Shown: in pieces, positions 18,130 to 27,382 of the stretch
How positions within the stretch are numbered: the first letter of the stretch is position 1
Layout of the letters: every line of letters starts with the position of its first letter
Assembly: GCF_003072645.1 (NCBI RefSeq)
Contig: NZ_CP028897.1
Coordinates: 3,609,658 to 3,673,657, forward strand
From: Dongshaea marina
Lineage (GTDB): Bacteria > Pseudomonadota > Gammaproteobacteria > Enterobacterales > Aeromonadaceae
Reading direction: 5' to 3'
Length of the DNA stretch: 64,000 nucleotides
The notes under the pieces: generated by a model
Databases searched by the model: none
Told to the model about the DNA's origin: nothing
What the model saw: the letters and a program-made list of their open reading frames with translations, nothing else
Program-made: the position numbers and the translations under genes

Positions 18130-20815
18130 AGAAGTGACGCAGCAGAGCCTTCTCGAGCTCCACCAGCCAAAGCACGGAAGAGGTGATGATCAGGATCCTG
18201 CCCCAATCAACCCAGTCGAGAGGACGGGTGTCAAACATCTGCTGCATGGGTAAGCTGTAGGTGAAAAGAAGCTGCAGCAGGATCAGCAGTCCACAGGCAA
18301 GCAGGGCATAACGGTTCTCAAAAAATCCCTGATAGCTCAAAGAGCATTGCAGGAAGTAGCGTGCATTAAACAGATAAAAAATCTCAAAAGTGACCAGGGT
18401 ATTGACCGCGACAGTGCGTGCCAGCTCAATCTCAGCCCCCTCGATTCGATACCAGACAAACAAGCCAAAGGTTCCGCTCACCAGGATGATAGACACCAGC
18501 AGGATCCGCCATAGCAGGAAACCGGACAGCAGAGGCTCCTGAGCAGGTCTCGGAGGGCGCTCCATGATTTTAGACTCTGAAGGCTCAAAGGCCAGAGCCA
18601 GAGCAAGAGTCACAGCCGTGACCATGTTCACCCACAAGATCTGTACCGGAGTAATCGGCAGCTGGCGTCCTAACACAACCGCAGCCATGATACTCAAAGC
18701 CTGAGCACCATTGGTAGGCAGAATAAACAGAATCGCCTTCTTAAGGTTATCGTAGACGGTTCGCCCCTGCTCAATCGCATGCTCAATTGAGGCAAAGTTA
18801 TCATCCGTCAAAACCATCTCTGCCGCTTCCTTGGTCACCTCAGTCCCTTTGATTCCCATCGCGATCCCAACATCTGCCCGCTTGAGGGCCGGCGCATCAT
18901 TCACCCCATCCCCTGTCATGGCCACCACTTCACCTTTGGCCTGCAGCGCTTCAACCAGTCTCAGCTTGTGCTCGGGGCTGGTCCGGGCAAAGATATCAAC
19001 CTGCTGCACCTTGAGCTGGAGCTCCTCCGGGCTCAGGGCCTCCAGCTCTGAGCCCGAAAGCGCAGCCTCACAATGGCTCATTCCAAGCATTCTGCCAATC
19101 GCCTTGGCCGTCTCCAGATGATCGCCGGTAATCATCTTGACACTGATCCCTGCCTGCTGACACAGGCGCACCGCATGAATCGCCTCGCTACGAGGCGGGT
19201 CAATAAACCCGATCAATCCCAGAAAAACCAGCCCCTGCTGAAGATCTTCATGATGCAACGAGGTGACCAACTCAGAGACTTCTGAGTGCGCCACGGCGAG
19301 TACCCGCATTCCCTGGCAAGCCAGTAATTCCAGTTGCTCCTCCCAATACTCCCGGTTGAGGGGCTCGGTCTGCTCCCCGATCGCCTGCCGGGTACAGAGA
19401 TCTAACAGGCTCTCCGGTGCCCCCTTCACCGAGATCTGCCTCTGACCACTGTGATTATGCTCCAGGGTGGCCATCAGCCGATGCTGAGACTCAAAGGGAA
19501 TGAGATCAAGACGCTGCCACTCCTGAAGCTCCAACCCAACATCCAGACCCGACTTATAGGCCAAGACCATCAAGGCAGCCTCCATGGGATCGCCCTGAGG
19601 AGCCTTCCCCTCAGCACCGGGCAGCATCACGGTATCATTACATAGCACCCCAACCCGCAGTAACTTTCCAAGCCAGGGCTCACTCTCAAGCTCAAGCTCA
19701 ATGCCCGCAGCAGACTGGACGACGCCATGCAGATCATAACCACTACCAGTGATCTCAATCAGATGCTGCCGGGTTACCAGAGCTCTTGCCGTCATCTCAT
19801 TTCGGGTGAGGGTTCCCGTCTTATCTGAACAGATCACCGTCACAGAACCCAGGGTCTCGACCGCAGGTAAACGACGGATGATCGCCTCACGCCGGGCCAT
19901 ATGTTGCACCCCGATCGCAAGGGTGATTGTCATGATTGCCGGTAGCCCCTCAGGGATTGCCGCCACCGCCAATCCCACCGCGGCCAGAAAGAGATCCAAA
20001 ATCCCGTACTCACGAACAACCCAGCCAAATACAAACATCACCAGAGCCAGAGCCAGGATCCCAACAGTCAGCCAGCGGGCAAACTGCTCCAACTGCCGAA
20101 GAAGCGGAGTAATGAGGGTTGATACACTCTTTAACAGGGCACTGATCCGTCCAAGCTCGGTTGCTTCGCCTGTTGCGACCACCACCCCCTCCCCCTGGCC
20201 CCGGGTGATGAGAGCCCCTGAATAAAGCATGCAGGTGCGATCCCCTAAAGAGAGCTCCCGCGCCACAAAGCCCGGATGTTTATCTACGGGTAGGGATTCA
20301 CCGGTCAACAGAGCCTCGTCACATTGCAGGTTATGAGTACGAAACAGGCGAATATCAGCAGGGACCTTATCCCCCGGCTGCAAGCGAACCCAGTCCCCTA
20401 ACACCAGCTCATCGGCATTAATTGAATTGAAACTTCCATCTCGTTTGGCCATCGCCTGATGGGAGAGCATGTCACGAATCGCCTCCAGGGCCTTCTCAGC
20501 CTTTCCCTCCTGAACCACCCCGATCAGGGCGTTGATAACCACGACCGCGATAATAACGCTGGTATCAACCCAGTGACCCACAATAGAAGTAACTATCGCG
20601 GCCACCAGCAGGACATAGATCAAAAGGTTGTGAAACTGCTGAGCAAAGCGAAGTAGCCAGGGTCTTTTGGAGGCGGGGTTGAGTCGATTATAGCCATCGC
20701 GCTGCAGGCGCTCGGACGCCTGAGACTCACTGAGCCCCAACTCAGAGCTTTCAACCTTGGAGAGGACCTCAGACTCAGGCAGGGCATGCCAATAGTCTGA
20801 CTCGGGTACAGCCAT
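18119..20815 (-). CDS. P2-type cation-transporting ATPase
   Basis: Inner-membrane ATPase of about 898 residues, related to SERCA/PacL calcium pumps. The N-terminal domain (WHALPESEVLSKVESSELGLS) is the cation-ATPase N region. TM4 has AVAAIPEGLPAIMTI, the phosphorylation site is ICSDKTGTLTRNEMTA, the nucleotide domain has FESQHRLMAT and ISVKGAPESLLD, and the hinge is MTGDGVNDAPALKRADVGIAMG. TM6 reads WVNMVTAVTLALAL: the Asp that follows NxxT in calcium pumps is Ala, so the ion is uncertain. The ATG at 20815 with AAGGAA upstream is preferred over a TTG at 20833. There are four further helices at the C terminus. No regulator is linked. Confidence 0.9.
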   Translation of the reverse strand: MAVPESDYWHALPESEVLSKVESSELGLSESQASERLQRDGYNRLNPASKRPWLLRFAQQFHNLLIYVLLVAAIVTSIVGHWVDTSVIIAVVVINALIGVVQEGKAEKALEAIRDMLSHQAMAKRDGSFNSINADELVLGDWVRLQPGDKVPADIRLFRTHNLQCDEALLTGESLPVDKHPGFVARELSLGDRTCMLYSGALITRGQGEGVVVATGEATELGRISALLKSVSTLITPLLRQLEQFARWLTVGILALALVMFVFGWVVREYGILDLFLAAVGLAVAAIPEGLPAIMTITLAIGVQHMARREAIIRRLPAVETLGSVTVICSDKTGTLTRNEMTARALVTRQHLIEITGSGYDLHGVVQSAAGIELELESEPWLGKLLRVGVLCNDTVMLPGAEGKAPQGDPMEAALMVLAYKSGLDVGLELQEWQRLDLIPFESQHRLMATLEHNHSGQRQISVKGAPESLLDLCTRQAIGEQTEPLNREYWEEQLELLACQGMRVLAVAHSEVSELVTSLHHEDLQQGLVFLGLIGFIDPPRSEAIHAVRLCQQAGISVKMITGDHLETAKAIGRMLGMSHCEAALSGSELEALSPEELQLKVQQVDIFARTSPEHKLRLVEALQAKGEVVAMTGDGVNDAPALKRADVGIAMGIKGTEVTKEAAEMVLTDDNFASIEHAIEQGRTVYDNLKKAILFILPTNGAQALSIMAAVVLGRQLPITPVQILWVNMVTAVTLALALAFEPSESKIMERPPRPAQEPLLSGFLLWRILLVSIILVSGTFGLFVWYRIEGAEIELARTVAVNTLVTFEIFYLFNARYFLQCSLSYQGFFENRYALLACGLLILLQLLFTYSLPMQQMFDTRPLDWVDWGRILIITSSVLWLVELEKALLRHFFKN

Positions 20816-20987
20816 AACCCGGTTCCTTGTCAAAAATAGATGGCTTCTAATCTAAAGCTAGTACAAAACCCGCAGTAAGTTTGAATGCAGCTATAGGTGT
20901 TCAATAGAATCTGCGACTCGCAAGCCATTTCCCCGCATCAGGAAGACTCACTACACTTTATATAATCCCTGAGTGAAGGTTTATGTC

Positions 20988-21884
20988 ATGCGATATCTCT
21001 GGCACTTGATACTGCTGATCCTGCTCCTTCCAATTTTTTCGACCAAGGCTGCACAGCAATTTATCTATCCCAGGCAGCCGGATAACCAGCGCCATGCTTA
21101 TCTGATTGAGCTTCTTAAGCTGGCCATTGATAAAACGACCGCCAACTATGGTGCCGCCTCGGTACTTCCCTCCAAGAAGCCGATGTTTGAGGGGCGTTAT
21201 ATCAAATCACTTCTGAGCAACAAAGGTGATGTCACCGTCATCTGGACCTCGACCTCCTTTGATAAAGAGCAGCAGATGCTCCCGGTCAGGATTCCACTAT
21301 ACAGGGGACTGCTGGGATACCGTATTCCCCTGATCGATCGCAGCTCCCAGGCAAAATTGACCAATATCGACTCCCTCTGCATGCTGCGTGAACTGCGCAT
21401 CGGACAGGGCGCCCATTGGGGAGATGTAGCCATCTATCAGGAGAATGGTTTTAAGGTCACGACCACCCCCATCTACCACAATCTGGTGCAGATGCTCAGT
21501 CGTCATCGCTTTGACCTGTTACCTCTTGGGATCACCGAGATCATCACCGAGCAAAGCTACTGGCAACAAAGGTATCCGCACCTGGTGATAGAGTCCTCCC
21601 TGCTTATCCATTACCCATTTGCCTACTACTTCTTTGTCAATAAAAAGGAACAGCAGATGGCTGCTCGCCTCGCCGCAGGGCTGGAGACGATGCTGAACGA
21701 TGGCAGCTTTGATCAACTCTTTGAGAAGCACTATGCCCGGGACTTAGAAACCCTCAAGCTCAATCAGCGACGCCTGTTTGAGCTGAGCAACCCGGAGCTT
21801 CCTCCCTCGACGCCACTGCACCGTCTGTCGCTATGGTTTAAGCCCCTTATCTCACCCAGCCTGGTTCACTCGGATCAATGTTAG
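20988..21884 (+). CDS. Periplasmic substrate-binding-like protein (tandem copy 1)
   Basis: A 298-residue protein with a signal peptide (MRYLWHLILLILLLPIFSTKA) and one mature domain resembling SBP family 3. Recognisable parts are FIYPRQPDNQRHAYLIELLKLAI, VTVIWTSTSFDKE, IPLYRGLLGYRI, IGQGAHWGDVAIYQ and ESSLLIHYPFAYYFFVNKKE. There is no lipobox, permease or ATPase gene nearby, so it may sense or scavenge rather than feed an ABC transporter. The ATG at 20988 has AAGG eight bases upstream; a TATAAT at 20961-20966 is a likely -10. A second copy follows 108 bases later. The ligand is unknown. Confidence 0.75.
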   Translation: MRYLWHLILLILLLPIFSTKAAQQFIYPRQPDNQRHAYLIELLKLAIDKTTANYGAASVLPSKKPMFEGRYIKSLLSNKGDVTVIWTSTSFDKEQQMLPVRIPLYRGLLGYRIPLIDRSSQAKLTNIDSLCMLRELRIGQGAHWGDVAIYQENGFKVTTTPIYHNLVQMLSRHRFDLLPLGITEIITEQSYWQQRYPHLVIESSLLIHYPFAYYFFVNKKEQQMAARLAAGLETMLNDGSFDQLFEKHYARDLETLKLNQRRLFELSNPELPPSTPLHRLSLWFKPLISPSLVHSDQC

Positions 21885-21992
21885 CCCGAACCAAGCCTCC
21901 TCCCCGGGTTGAAAAGCAAACAAGGGTTAACGCAATTTGGTGAGGATTCACTAAACTTTCAGATAAGATCGCTCCTGACTGTTACACGACCT

Positions 21993-22892
21993 ATGAAAAA
22001 ACTCTGCCTGCTAGCCCTTCTTCTTTTCTCATCCACCACACTGGCAGTTGAGGTTGAGAAGTTTATCTATCCCAATCAGCCTGATAACCAGCGCCACGCT
22101 TATATGATCCAGCTGCTCAAGATGGCCGTTGCCAAAACAGAATCTATCTATGGCCCGGGAGAGGTGCTCCCATCACAGAAGGTGATGTATGAGGGACGCT
22201 ACCTTCAGGAGATCAATCACCCTCACGGTGGCCTTAACGTGATCTGGACCTCAACCTCCTATCAAAAAGAGAAAGAGATGCGCCCCATTTCTATCCCACT
22301 GTATCGGGGACTCCTGGGATATCGCATCGCCCTGATTGATAAATCGATGCAGAGCAGACTGTCCCAGGTCCACTCTCTGTGCCAACTCAGAGATTTCAGC
22401 GTTGGCCAGGGAGAGCACTGGGGCGATGTCAGTATTTATGAAGCGAACCACTTCAAGGTGGTTACCAATCCTGTCTATCCCAAACTTATTGAGATGCTGA
22501 GTGATAAGCGCTTTTCCATGCTGCCCCTGGGAGCCACAGAGATCATGGGAGAGTATCGATTCTGGAAGAACAAGTATCCCAACCTGGCCATCGAGTCCTC
22601 ACTGCTCATTCACTACCCCTTTGCCTACTACTTCTTTGTGAACAAGGAAGATAAGCTGCGTGCCGAGCGATTACAAAAGGGTCTGGAGATCATGATCAAG
22701 GATGGAAGCCTGAATCGGTTGTTCCAGCAGTACTATGGCCATATGCTACACATTCTGCGGATCACCCAGCGACGGATCTTTAACCTGGAGAACCCACAAC
22801 TGCCGGAAACAACCCCACAACATAGGTTGGCATTGTGGTTTTCTCCGCTGATCTCGGGTACGGCCGCCACCCAGGTGGATTGCGCAGAGTAG
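21993..22892 (+). CDS. Periplasmic substrate-binding-like protein (tandem copy 2)
   Basis: A 299-residue paralogue of the preceding gene, more than half identical by eye and almost equal in length. The signal peptide is KKLCLLALLLFSSTTLA. It keeps PDNQRHAYMIQLLKMA, VIWTSTSYQKEKEM, IPLYRGLLGYRI, VGQGEHWGDVSIYE, LLPLGATEI and ESSLLIHYPFAYYFFVNK. The true start is the ATG at 21993; the longer frame from 21909 is upstream leader. The 108-bp gap between the copies may carry its own promoter. It ends six bases from the convergent DUF3293 gene. The two copies probably arose by tandem duplication and could bind related ligands. Confidence 0.75.
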   Translation: MKKLCLLALLLFSSTTLAVEVEKFIYPNQPDNQRHAYMIQLLKMAVAKTESIYGPGEVLPSQKVMYEGRYLQEINHPHGGLNVIWTSTSYQKEKEMRPISIPLYRGLLGYRIALIDKSMQSRLSQVHSLCQLRDFSVGQGEHWGDVSIYEANHFKVVTNPVYPKLIEMLSDKRFSMLPLGATEIMGEYRFWKNKYPNLAIESSLLIHYPFAYYFFVNKEDKLRAERLQKGLEIMIKDGSLNRLFQQYYGHMLHILRITQRRIFNLENPQLPETTPQHRLALWFSPLISGTAATQVDCAE

Positions 22893-22898
22893 AAAATC

Positions 22899-23408
22899 TC
22901 AGTCCGGCTCGCGGGTTTTCCCGATAGGAGTCTGCAGCTGTGAAATCTGCTGGCTATGGCTGACCCTGTGCCCCCAGTCCGCCGGCATCGGCAGCAGCCG
23001 CTCCCCCAGGAGGGTCAGGTGAATTGCCTCATGAGGCTCCATGGTCGCCGTCTCCAGCCATAACTCCCCCTGGGTACACCAATAAAATGCTTTTTGATTA
23101 AAAGTACGAGCCAAGCGAATCGCTTCTTCCCGGGAGCAGCAGATCCCATGACTGAGCTCATAATGGTTCAGATCCCGGGCACAACCCCACAACACTCGCG
23201 AATCCCAACCCCGGCGTTCGATGAAGGATACCAGCTCCCGGTCTCGCTGTTGGTTACTCCGGGCATCCAGTAACATCCCATCCGGATTACAGGCGGTAAT
23301 AATCGCAAAATGAATGGATTCAGGATAGGGCTCAGGGAAGATAAAGAAGATCTCCTGATATAGCTTCCAGAGTGAATGATTATCTCCAAAACACGCTTGA
23401 TTACGCAT
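22899..23408 (-). CDS. DUF3293 domain-containing protein
   Basis: A 169-residue cytoplasmic protein. Residues about 30-125 carry the DUF3293 pattern: HFAIITACNPDGMLLDARSN, RELVSFIERRGW, CSREEAIRLARTFNQKAFYW. The ATG at 23408 is preceded by GGAGGAGGAA, which decides the start against the longer open frame. The family is widespread in proteobacteria and has no known function. The C-terminal 45 residues extend past the domain and have no features I recognise. Upstream is the long divergent region that also serves arcA. Confidence 0.8.
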   Translation of the reverse strand: MRNQACFGDNHSLWKLYQEIFFIFPEPYPESIHFAIITACNPDGMLLDARSNQQRDRELVSFIERRGWDSRVLWGCARDLNHYELSHGICCSREEAIRLARTFNQKAFYWCTQGELWLETATMEPHEAIHLTLLGERLLPMPADWGHRVSHSQQISQLQTPIGKTREPD

Positions 23409-24021
23409 TTCCTCCTCCAGTATGGGCCAAAAACTCAAAATACCGGATGTAAATTTGCAACAGCAGAGCCCCAATATTGCTCTAGTTTTGCCATAAATTA
23501 TAAAAGATTACTCTAAGATTTTGCCCGGATGACACTATCTTTTGTTGCTAAATTGCTCAACCAAAATCGCGTCATTTAATGTCGCACTCAATCGAATCCT
23601 CGTGCTTTAAAGAAATAATCTTTCATAAAATCAGCAGCAGATCCCCCTCTATCCCTTACCGGTCAAGGGATGAGTGCAGATCATACAGTTCCTCCTGCAT
23701 ATTGATTTATATCAAATATCGCTCAGAAATTTTGTTTCTGATCCCACACCCTGTTGTTATCCATCTGTTAAATGCATAGAATGCCCCCTATCTGAAAAGG
23801 ATATCCATCCGGTAAAAGATCGGTAAGGCGAGTAACATCACCAGTGAAAGCTGATTTTTTACTTTTATTTCAAGGATTTAAGACTACTTTTTCGACTATG
23901 GCTGAGTGACTGGTACGGTTTTCGGCACAGGGTGGTGTTGTTTAATTTCAGGAGCCGTAAGGTAAAAAACCACACAGTCCACTATATAGATACAAAGATA
24001 AGGTTAACTCTGGGTAGATAC
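23409..24021. other. Long divergent DUF3293/arcA control region
   Basis: 613 bases without a convincing gene; a 66-codon open frame inside has no ribosome site or family features. The region is AT-rich, holds a perfect FNR site at 23702-23715, and is long enough for several arcA promoters, as in E. coli. Confidence 0.6.
23702..23715. promoter_or_regulatory. FNR site in the arcA control region
   Basis: TTGATTTATATCAA matches TTGAT-N4-ATCAA at all ten fixed positions. It lies about 310 bases upstream of the arcA start. FNR activation of arcA is known in E. coli; no clear -10 at the class II distance was found, so the geometry is unresolved. Confidence 0.75.
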
Positions 24022-24738
24022 ATGCAAACACCACAAATCCTGATCGTTGAAGACGAATTGGTTACTCGCAACACACTCAAAAGTATTTTCGAAGCTGAAG
24101 GATACGCCGTATCTGAAGCGACGGACGGCGATGAGATGTACCAAATCCTGTCACAGAATCCAGTCAATCTGGTGATCATGGATATCAATCTGCCAGGTAA
24201 AAATGGCCTGTTGCTGGCAAGAGAGTTGCGTGAGCAACACAATGTGGCCCTAATGTTTCTGACTGGTCGTGATAATGAAGTCGATAAGATCCTCGGCCTT
24301 GAGATCGGAGCAGATGACTATATCACCAAGCCATTTAACCCTCGTGAGCTGACTATTCGGGCACGTAACCTTCTGAGCCGCACCATGAATGCAGCCGTTC
24401 AGGAAGATAAAAAAGCGGTCGAGCGCTACAGCTTCAACGGCTGGATTCTGGAGATCAACAGCCGCTCTCTGGTCAGCCCCACGGGTGAAAGCTTCAAGCT
24501 GCCACGCAGTGAATTCCGTGCCCTGCTTCACTTCTGTGAGCACCCGGGTCAGATCCAGACTCGCGCCGAACTGCTCAAGAAGATGACAGGCCGTGAGCTG
24601 AAGCCTCACGACAGAACAGTCGATGTAACCATTCGCCGGATCCGCAAGCACTTTGAGAGCATTGCCGATACTCCGGAGATCATCGCCACCATCCATGGCG
24701 AAGGCTATCGCTTCTGCGGCGATCTTGATCAGGAATAA
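24022..24738 (+). CDS. arcA: Aerobic respiration control response regulator ArcA
   Basis: OmpR-family regulator of 238 residues, the same length as E. coli ArcA. The receiver has E10/D11, phospho-acceptor D54 in [14 protein letters not shown], and K in [13 protein letters not shown]. The C-terminal winged helix ends with [16 protein letters not shown] and [13 protein letters not shown]. The N terminus [20 protein letters not shown] is diagnostic. With the sensor ArcB (not in this window) it represses aerobic metabolism when quinones are reduced. It is transcribed alone, ending at a strong terminator; cydDC, whose product assembles an ArcA-controlled oxidase, lies about 870 bases downstream. 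Confidence 0.98.
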   Translation: MQTPQILIVEDELVTRNTLKSIFEAEGYAVSEATDGDEMYQILSQNPVNLVIMDINLPGKNGLLLARELREQHNVALMFLTGRDNEVDKILGLEIGADDYITKPFNPRELTIRARNLLSRTMNAAVQEDKKAVERYSFNGWILEINSRSLVSPTGESFKLPRSEFRALLHFCEHPGQIQTRAELLKKMTGRELKPHDRTVDVTIRRIRKHFESIADTPEIIATIHGEGYRFCGDLDQE

Positions 24739-24746
24739 TCTTCCCT

Positions 24747-24770
24747 AAGAGGCAGCCCAGGCTGCCTCTT
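24747..24770 (+). terminator. arcA terminator
   Basis: Perfect 10-bp stem AAGAGGCAGC/GCTGCCTCTT with loop CCAG, eight bases after the arcA stop, followed by CTGTTTGT. Confidence 0.88.
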
Positions 24771-24958
24771 CTGTTTGTACTCCCCCACCCGTATTAACAT
24801 CCAAGCCACTCTTCTAACGCTCATTTGACGACTGGGATATCCAGGTTCAGAGCCATACCGCTCGATTCAGTAACCGAGATGAAAAAAGCAACATGGGACT
24901 ATTGGGCTCGGGATGATCACTCACATGAGTGTTTTAAGAGAGCAGGGAAAGCAGGAGT

Positions 24959-25033
<75 letters not shown>

Positions 25034-25042
25034 ATCTAGACT

Positions 25043-25116
25043 TGGAGCGGGTGATGGGAATCGAACCCACGTTATTAGCTTGGGAAGCTAAAGTTCTACC
25101 ATTGAACTACACCCGC
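25043..25116 (-). tRNA. tRNA-Gly (anticodon CCC)
   Basis: A 74-nt cloverleaf with encoded CCA. Acceptor GCGGGTG/CACCCGC, anticodon stem TTAGC/GCTAA closing loop TTCCCAA, giving CCC, and T arm GGGTTCGATTCCC. It is the first gene of the tRNA-Gly pair. Confidence 0.97.
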
Positions 25117-25606
25117 CTCGTTGGCTGAAAGTTAATATATCGTGTTTTTCCTGAGAATCAATGCAACAGGCTCACAAAATTAGCCATTTGAGTTCAACCG
25201 CTCACGCCGCAACCGATTTGCACAGTTCCCGACCAGGTGTTTCATAATAATCATTCTCATCTACTTGCGTTTCACGACGATGATGGGTAACGTTCGCCAG
25301 ATATCTCTCCAAGGGGCATTATGCGAGGCTCTGTTGACGTAACTGATTTTGAACCTGTTGCCCCTGAAAATACTCTGTTCGCGGCGCGAATCTTGAAGTT
25401 TAGTTGCTCTAAATGAGTGGTGAGCAACAATGAACAGGGCTTTTTCAGGCGCAACCCGCAGGGCAGTGGCAATTTTCCCACCCAGCGGCGTTATCAGATG
25501 CTCATGTAGAGTCACTACACCACTCATCTTCTGCCTTGCTGGTCGAGAAAATTGTCAACTGCAGAACCAAGTCCGTTATCTCAACAGAGCCTAGGAGCCT
25601 CACCCC
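25117..25606. other. Region between tRNA-Gly genes and cydD
   Basis: 490 bases. An 88-codon frame on the minus strand (25261-25527, ending LPIIVVKRK) lacks a clear ribosome site and I could not place it in a family; its tail reminds me of short hypothetical proteins often annotated in vibrios, an unverified recollection. A weak Fur-like sequence (14 of 19) lies at 25240-25258. The plus-strand end must carry the cydD promoter. Confidence 0.4.
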
Positions 25607-27382
25607 ATGAATAAGACTCGAGAAAAGCTGATCCAGCGCTGGCTCAGGCAACAAACCGGACGCAGTAAACGCTGGTTAAGAGTTGCGGTCGGACTGGGCA
25701 TAGCCAACGGCCTGTTACTGGTCGGGCAGGCAGCCCTACTCGCCCATATCATCTCAGCTATCATCATCCATCAACAGGCTAAGGCGGAATTACTCACTCC
25801 CTTTATCGCCCTGATCATCTTGTTTGTCGCCCGGGCCCTATGTAATTGGGGCAAAGAGATTTGCGGCTTTCGGGCCGCATCCGAAATTCGCTCCAGTATC
25901 CGGGACCAGCTGCTGGTTCATCTGCAAAAACTCGGGCCCGCCTTTATTCAGGGTAAACCCGCGGGAAGCTGGAGCAGCATGCTCCTTGAGCAGATCGAAG
26001 AGATGCATGAGTTTTTTGCCAAATATATTCCCCAAACCAAAATCGCCATGTATCTGCCACTGATCATTCTGGTTGCTGTGTTCCCAATAAACTGGGCCAG
26101 TGGCCTGCTACTACTGATCACCGCACCGCTGATCCCCATTTTCATGATCCTGATCGGCATGGGCGCCGCCGATGCCAACCGTAAAAACTTTCAGGCTCTA
26201 TCGAGGCTATCGGCCCACTTTCTGGACCGGCTCAAAGGGTTTCGAACCCTTAAGCTATTTAATCGTGGCCAAGCCGAGCGCCGTGAGATCGAGGAGGCTT
26301 CCGAACACTTTCGCCACCGTACCATGGCGGTGTTGCGACTTGCCTTTCTCAACAGCGCCGTCCTTGAGTTTTTCGCCTCCGTCTCTATCGCCCTGGTCGC
26401 CGTCTATTTTGGCTTCAACTATCTGGGCTTTTACCATTATGGGAGCTATGGCGCTACCGTATCCCTGTTGACCGGGCTTTTTGTACTGTTTCTGGCCCCG
26501 GAGTATTTCTTACCCTTGCGGGAGCTGGGATCTCAGTATCACGCCAAGGCCCAGGCGATCGGCGCTGCCGAAACCATCTATGACTTCCTGCATCTCGAGT
26601 CTAAACAGCCTCCCTGTGGCAAAAACGCTCTGAAGGAGAGCAACACCATTGAGATCACCGCCAGTGATCTGGAGGTTCTTAGCGCCGAAGGGGTAACTCT
26701 GGCCGGGCCGGTCAGTTTTGAAGTCAAAGCGGGCCAACAGGTCGCCGTGGTCGGACGCTCCGGCGCAGGTAAGAGCTCACTCATTAACTGTCTGCTGGGT
26801 TTTACCCCCTACCGGGGATCCCTGACCATCAATGGTCAGGAGCTCAAGACTCTTGATCCTGAAAGCTTGCGCCTGCAACTGGGCTGGCTTGGTCAAAATC
26901 CGCAATTATTCAGTGGTAGTGTTGCCGATAACCTGAGACTCGGAAATCCAGAGCTCACTCAAGAGCAGCTCTGGCAGGCCCTTGAAGAGACCCAGGCACG
27001 GGAGTTTGTTGAGCAAAAGCCCCGGCAGCTGGACTTTCCTGTCGGCGAGGGAGGCCATGGCCTGTCTGTCGGACAGGCGCAGCGGCTCGCCCTGGCGCGA
27101 ATGCTCCTCAAACCCTCTTGTTTGCTACTACTGGATGAGCCAACCGCGAGTCTGGATAGAACCAATGAGCAACAGATCACCCAGGCACTACAGCGCCATA
27201 GCAAAGGGCGGACCATCATCATGGTGACCCATCGCATCGAGCAGCTTCAGCAGCAAGATAAGATCCTGGTGCTCTCCCAGGGCAAACTGGTTGAAAGTGG
27301 CTCTTTCGAAGAGCTCAGTGAACAAAAAGGTGTCTTTCATGACATGTTGCAACAGCGCGACGGGAGATCATTAGATGAGTGA
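25607..27382 (+). CDS. cydD: Heterodimeric ABC exporter subunit CydD
   Basis: Half-transporter of 591 residues: six membrane helices (about 20-320) followed by an ATPase domain. With CydC it exports glutathione and cysteine to the periplasm, needed for assembly of cytochrome bd oxidase. The membrane part has the CydD-typical stretches ICGFRAASEIRSSIRDQLL and PLIPIFMILIGMGAADANR. The ATPase has Walker A VVGRSGAGKSS, signature LSVGQAQRLALAR and Walker B CLLLLDEPTASLD. The signature starts LSVGQ rather than LSGGQ. AGGAG lies ahead of the ATG. The end overlaps cydC by 8 bases. Confidence 0.97.
   Translation: MNKTREKLIQRWLRQQTGRSKRWLRVAVGLGIANGLLLVGQAALLAHIISAIIIHQQAKAELLTPFIALIILFVARALCNWGKEICGFRAASEIRSSIRDQLLVHLQKLGPAFIQGKPAGSWSSMLLEQIEEMHEFFAKYIPQTKIAMYLPLIILVAVFPINWASGLLLLITAPLIPIFMILIGMGAADANRKNFQALSRLSAHFLDRLKGFRTLKLFNRGQAERREIEEASEHFRHRTMAVLRLAFLNSAVLEFFASVSIALVAVYFGFNYLGFYHYGSYGATVSLLTGLFVLFLAPEYFLPLRELGSQYHAKAQAIGAAETIYDFLHLESKQPPCGKNALKESNTIEITASDLEVLSAEGVTLAGPVSFEVKAGQQVAVVGRSGAGKSSLINCLLGFTPYRGSLTINGQELKTLDPESLRLQLGWLGQNPQLFSGSVADNLRLGNPELTQEQLWQALEETQAREFVEQKPRQLDFPVGEGGHGLSVGQAQRLALARMLLKPSCLLLLDEPTASLDRTNEQQITQALQRHSKGRTIIMVTHRIEQLQQQDKILVLSQGKLVESGSFEELSEQKGVFHDMLQQRDGRSLDE

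Noticed and set aside
20988..22892. Tandem duplication caused by a mobile element
   Set aside because: No terminal inverted repeats, transposase or target-site duplication was seen; simple tandem duplication is enough.
23579..23779. 66-codon frame in the arcA control region
   Set aside because: No ribosome site; serine-rich translation typical of noncoding AT-rich DNA.
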